Shown here piece by piece: positions 5,026 through 5,075 of a stretch of DNA of 5,075 nt. The position numbers and the translations under genes were made by a program. This DNA comes from Nitrospinota bacterium (GTDB taxonomy: Bacteria > Nitrospinota > Nitrospinia > UBA9942 > JAHJSF01). Below the pieces are notes generated by a model that worked only from the letters and a program-made list of their open reading frames with translations, had not been told where the DNA came from and made no database searches. The first letter of the stretch is position 1, and each line of letters begins with the position of its first letter. The stretch covers positions 1 through 5,075 of the forward strand of contig JAHJSF010000055.1 of the NCBI GenBank assembly GCA_018830405.1, written 5' to 3'.

Positions 5026-5075
5026 TTGCCTAAGTCTGCGTCAGTATCAAGACCGAGAATTTGGCGCGGCTGGCG
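5018..5075 (+). repeat. 161-bp structured repeat, copy 2 (truncated by window end)
   Basis: These 58 bp match 895-952 with four differences (copy-1 positions 924, 948, 949 and 952). The match begins at GTGTTTAG, and upstream sequences of the two copies are unrelated, so the element edge is at or within a few bases of 5018. The repeat starts inside the last codons of the oxidoreductase gene and supplies its TAG stop (5023-5025). Two of the four differences fall in predicted helix positions, where C-to-T (948) and A-to-G (952) would change a Watson-Crick pair to G-U rather than break it, if the missing 3' half matches copy 1. Confidence 0.88.

Overview
The window looks like a piece of a chromosome from an anaerobic bacterium with intermediate G+C. 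I infer anaerobiosis from a ferredoxin-dependent 2-oxoacid oxidoreductase gene. Nitrospirota or a deltaproteobacterial lineage would fit, but the sequence does not fix the taxon. All supported genes lie on the + strand.

Layout. Positions 1-137 are the right end of an ISL3-type insertion sequence: the last codons of the transposase and an apparent terminal inverted repeat ending GAAGAGCC. It is joined in frame to the catalytic half of an Mrr-type restriction endonuclease (111-614), whose start codon and first nine codons come from the IS end. After an AT-rich stretch with an extended -10 promoter (685-693) come tRNA-Ser(GCU) (770-859), a 161-bp palindromic structured repeat (895-1055) and tRNA-Arg(GCG) (1078-1151). 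The classic replication/recombination cluster dnaX - ybaB/ebfC - recR follows (1192-3857). A second, unrelated palindromic element (3855-3980) fills the gap after recR. The last gene (4015-5025) is a fused gamma-delta subunit of a 2-oxoacid:ferredoxin oxidoreductase. At its stop codon a second copy of the 161-bp repeat begins and runs off the window.

How the genes relate. dnaX encodes the clamp-loader tau/gamma ATPase, ybaB a nucleoid-associated DNA-binding protein, and recR the RecFOR-pathway recombination mediator. They are closely spaced and probably co-transcribed, as in many bacteria. The oxidoreductase gene is a separate metabolic unit whose catalytic partners are probably just downstream. 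The Mrr fragment is accessory material.

The most interesting points are: (1) a two-copy structured repeat whose arm mismatches are all G-U compatible on the + strand, a possible mobile RNA element of HEARO/omega-RNA or MITE type; (2) the IS-mediated re-starting of a truncated Mrr nuclease; (3) a dnaX recoding-like site; (4) a nine-G tract in recR where loss of one base gives an immediate stop; and (5) repeat elements placed exactly at gene stop codons.
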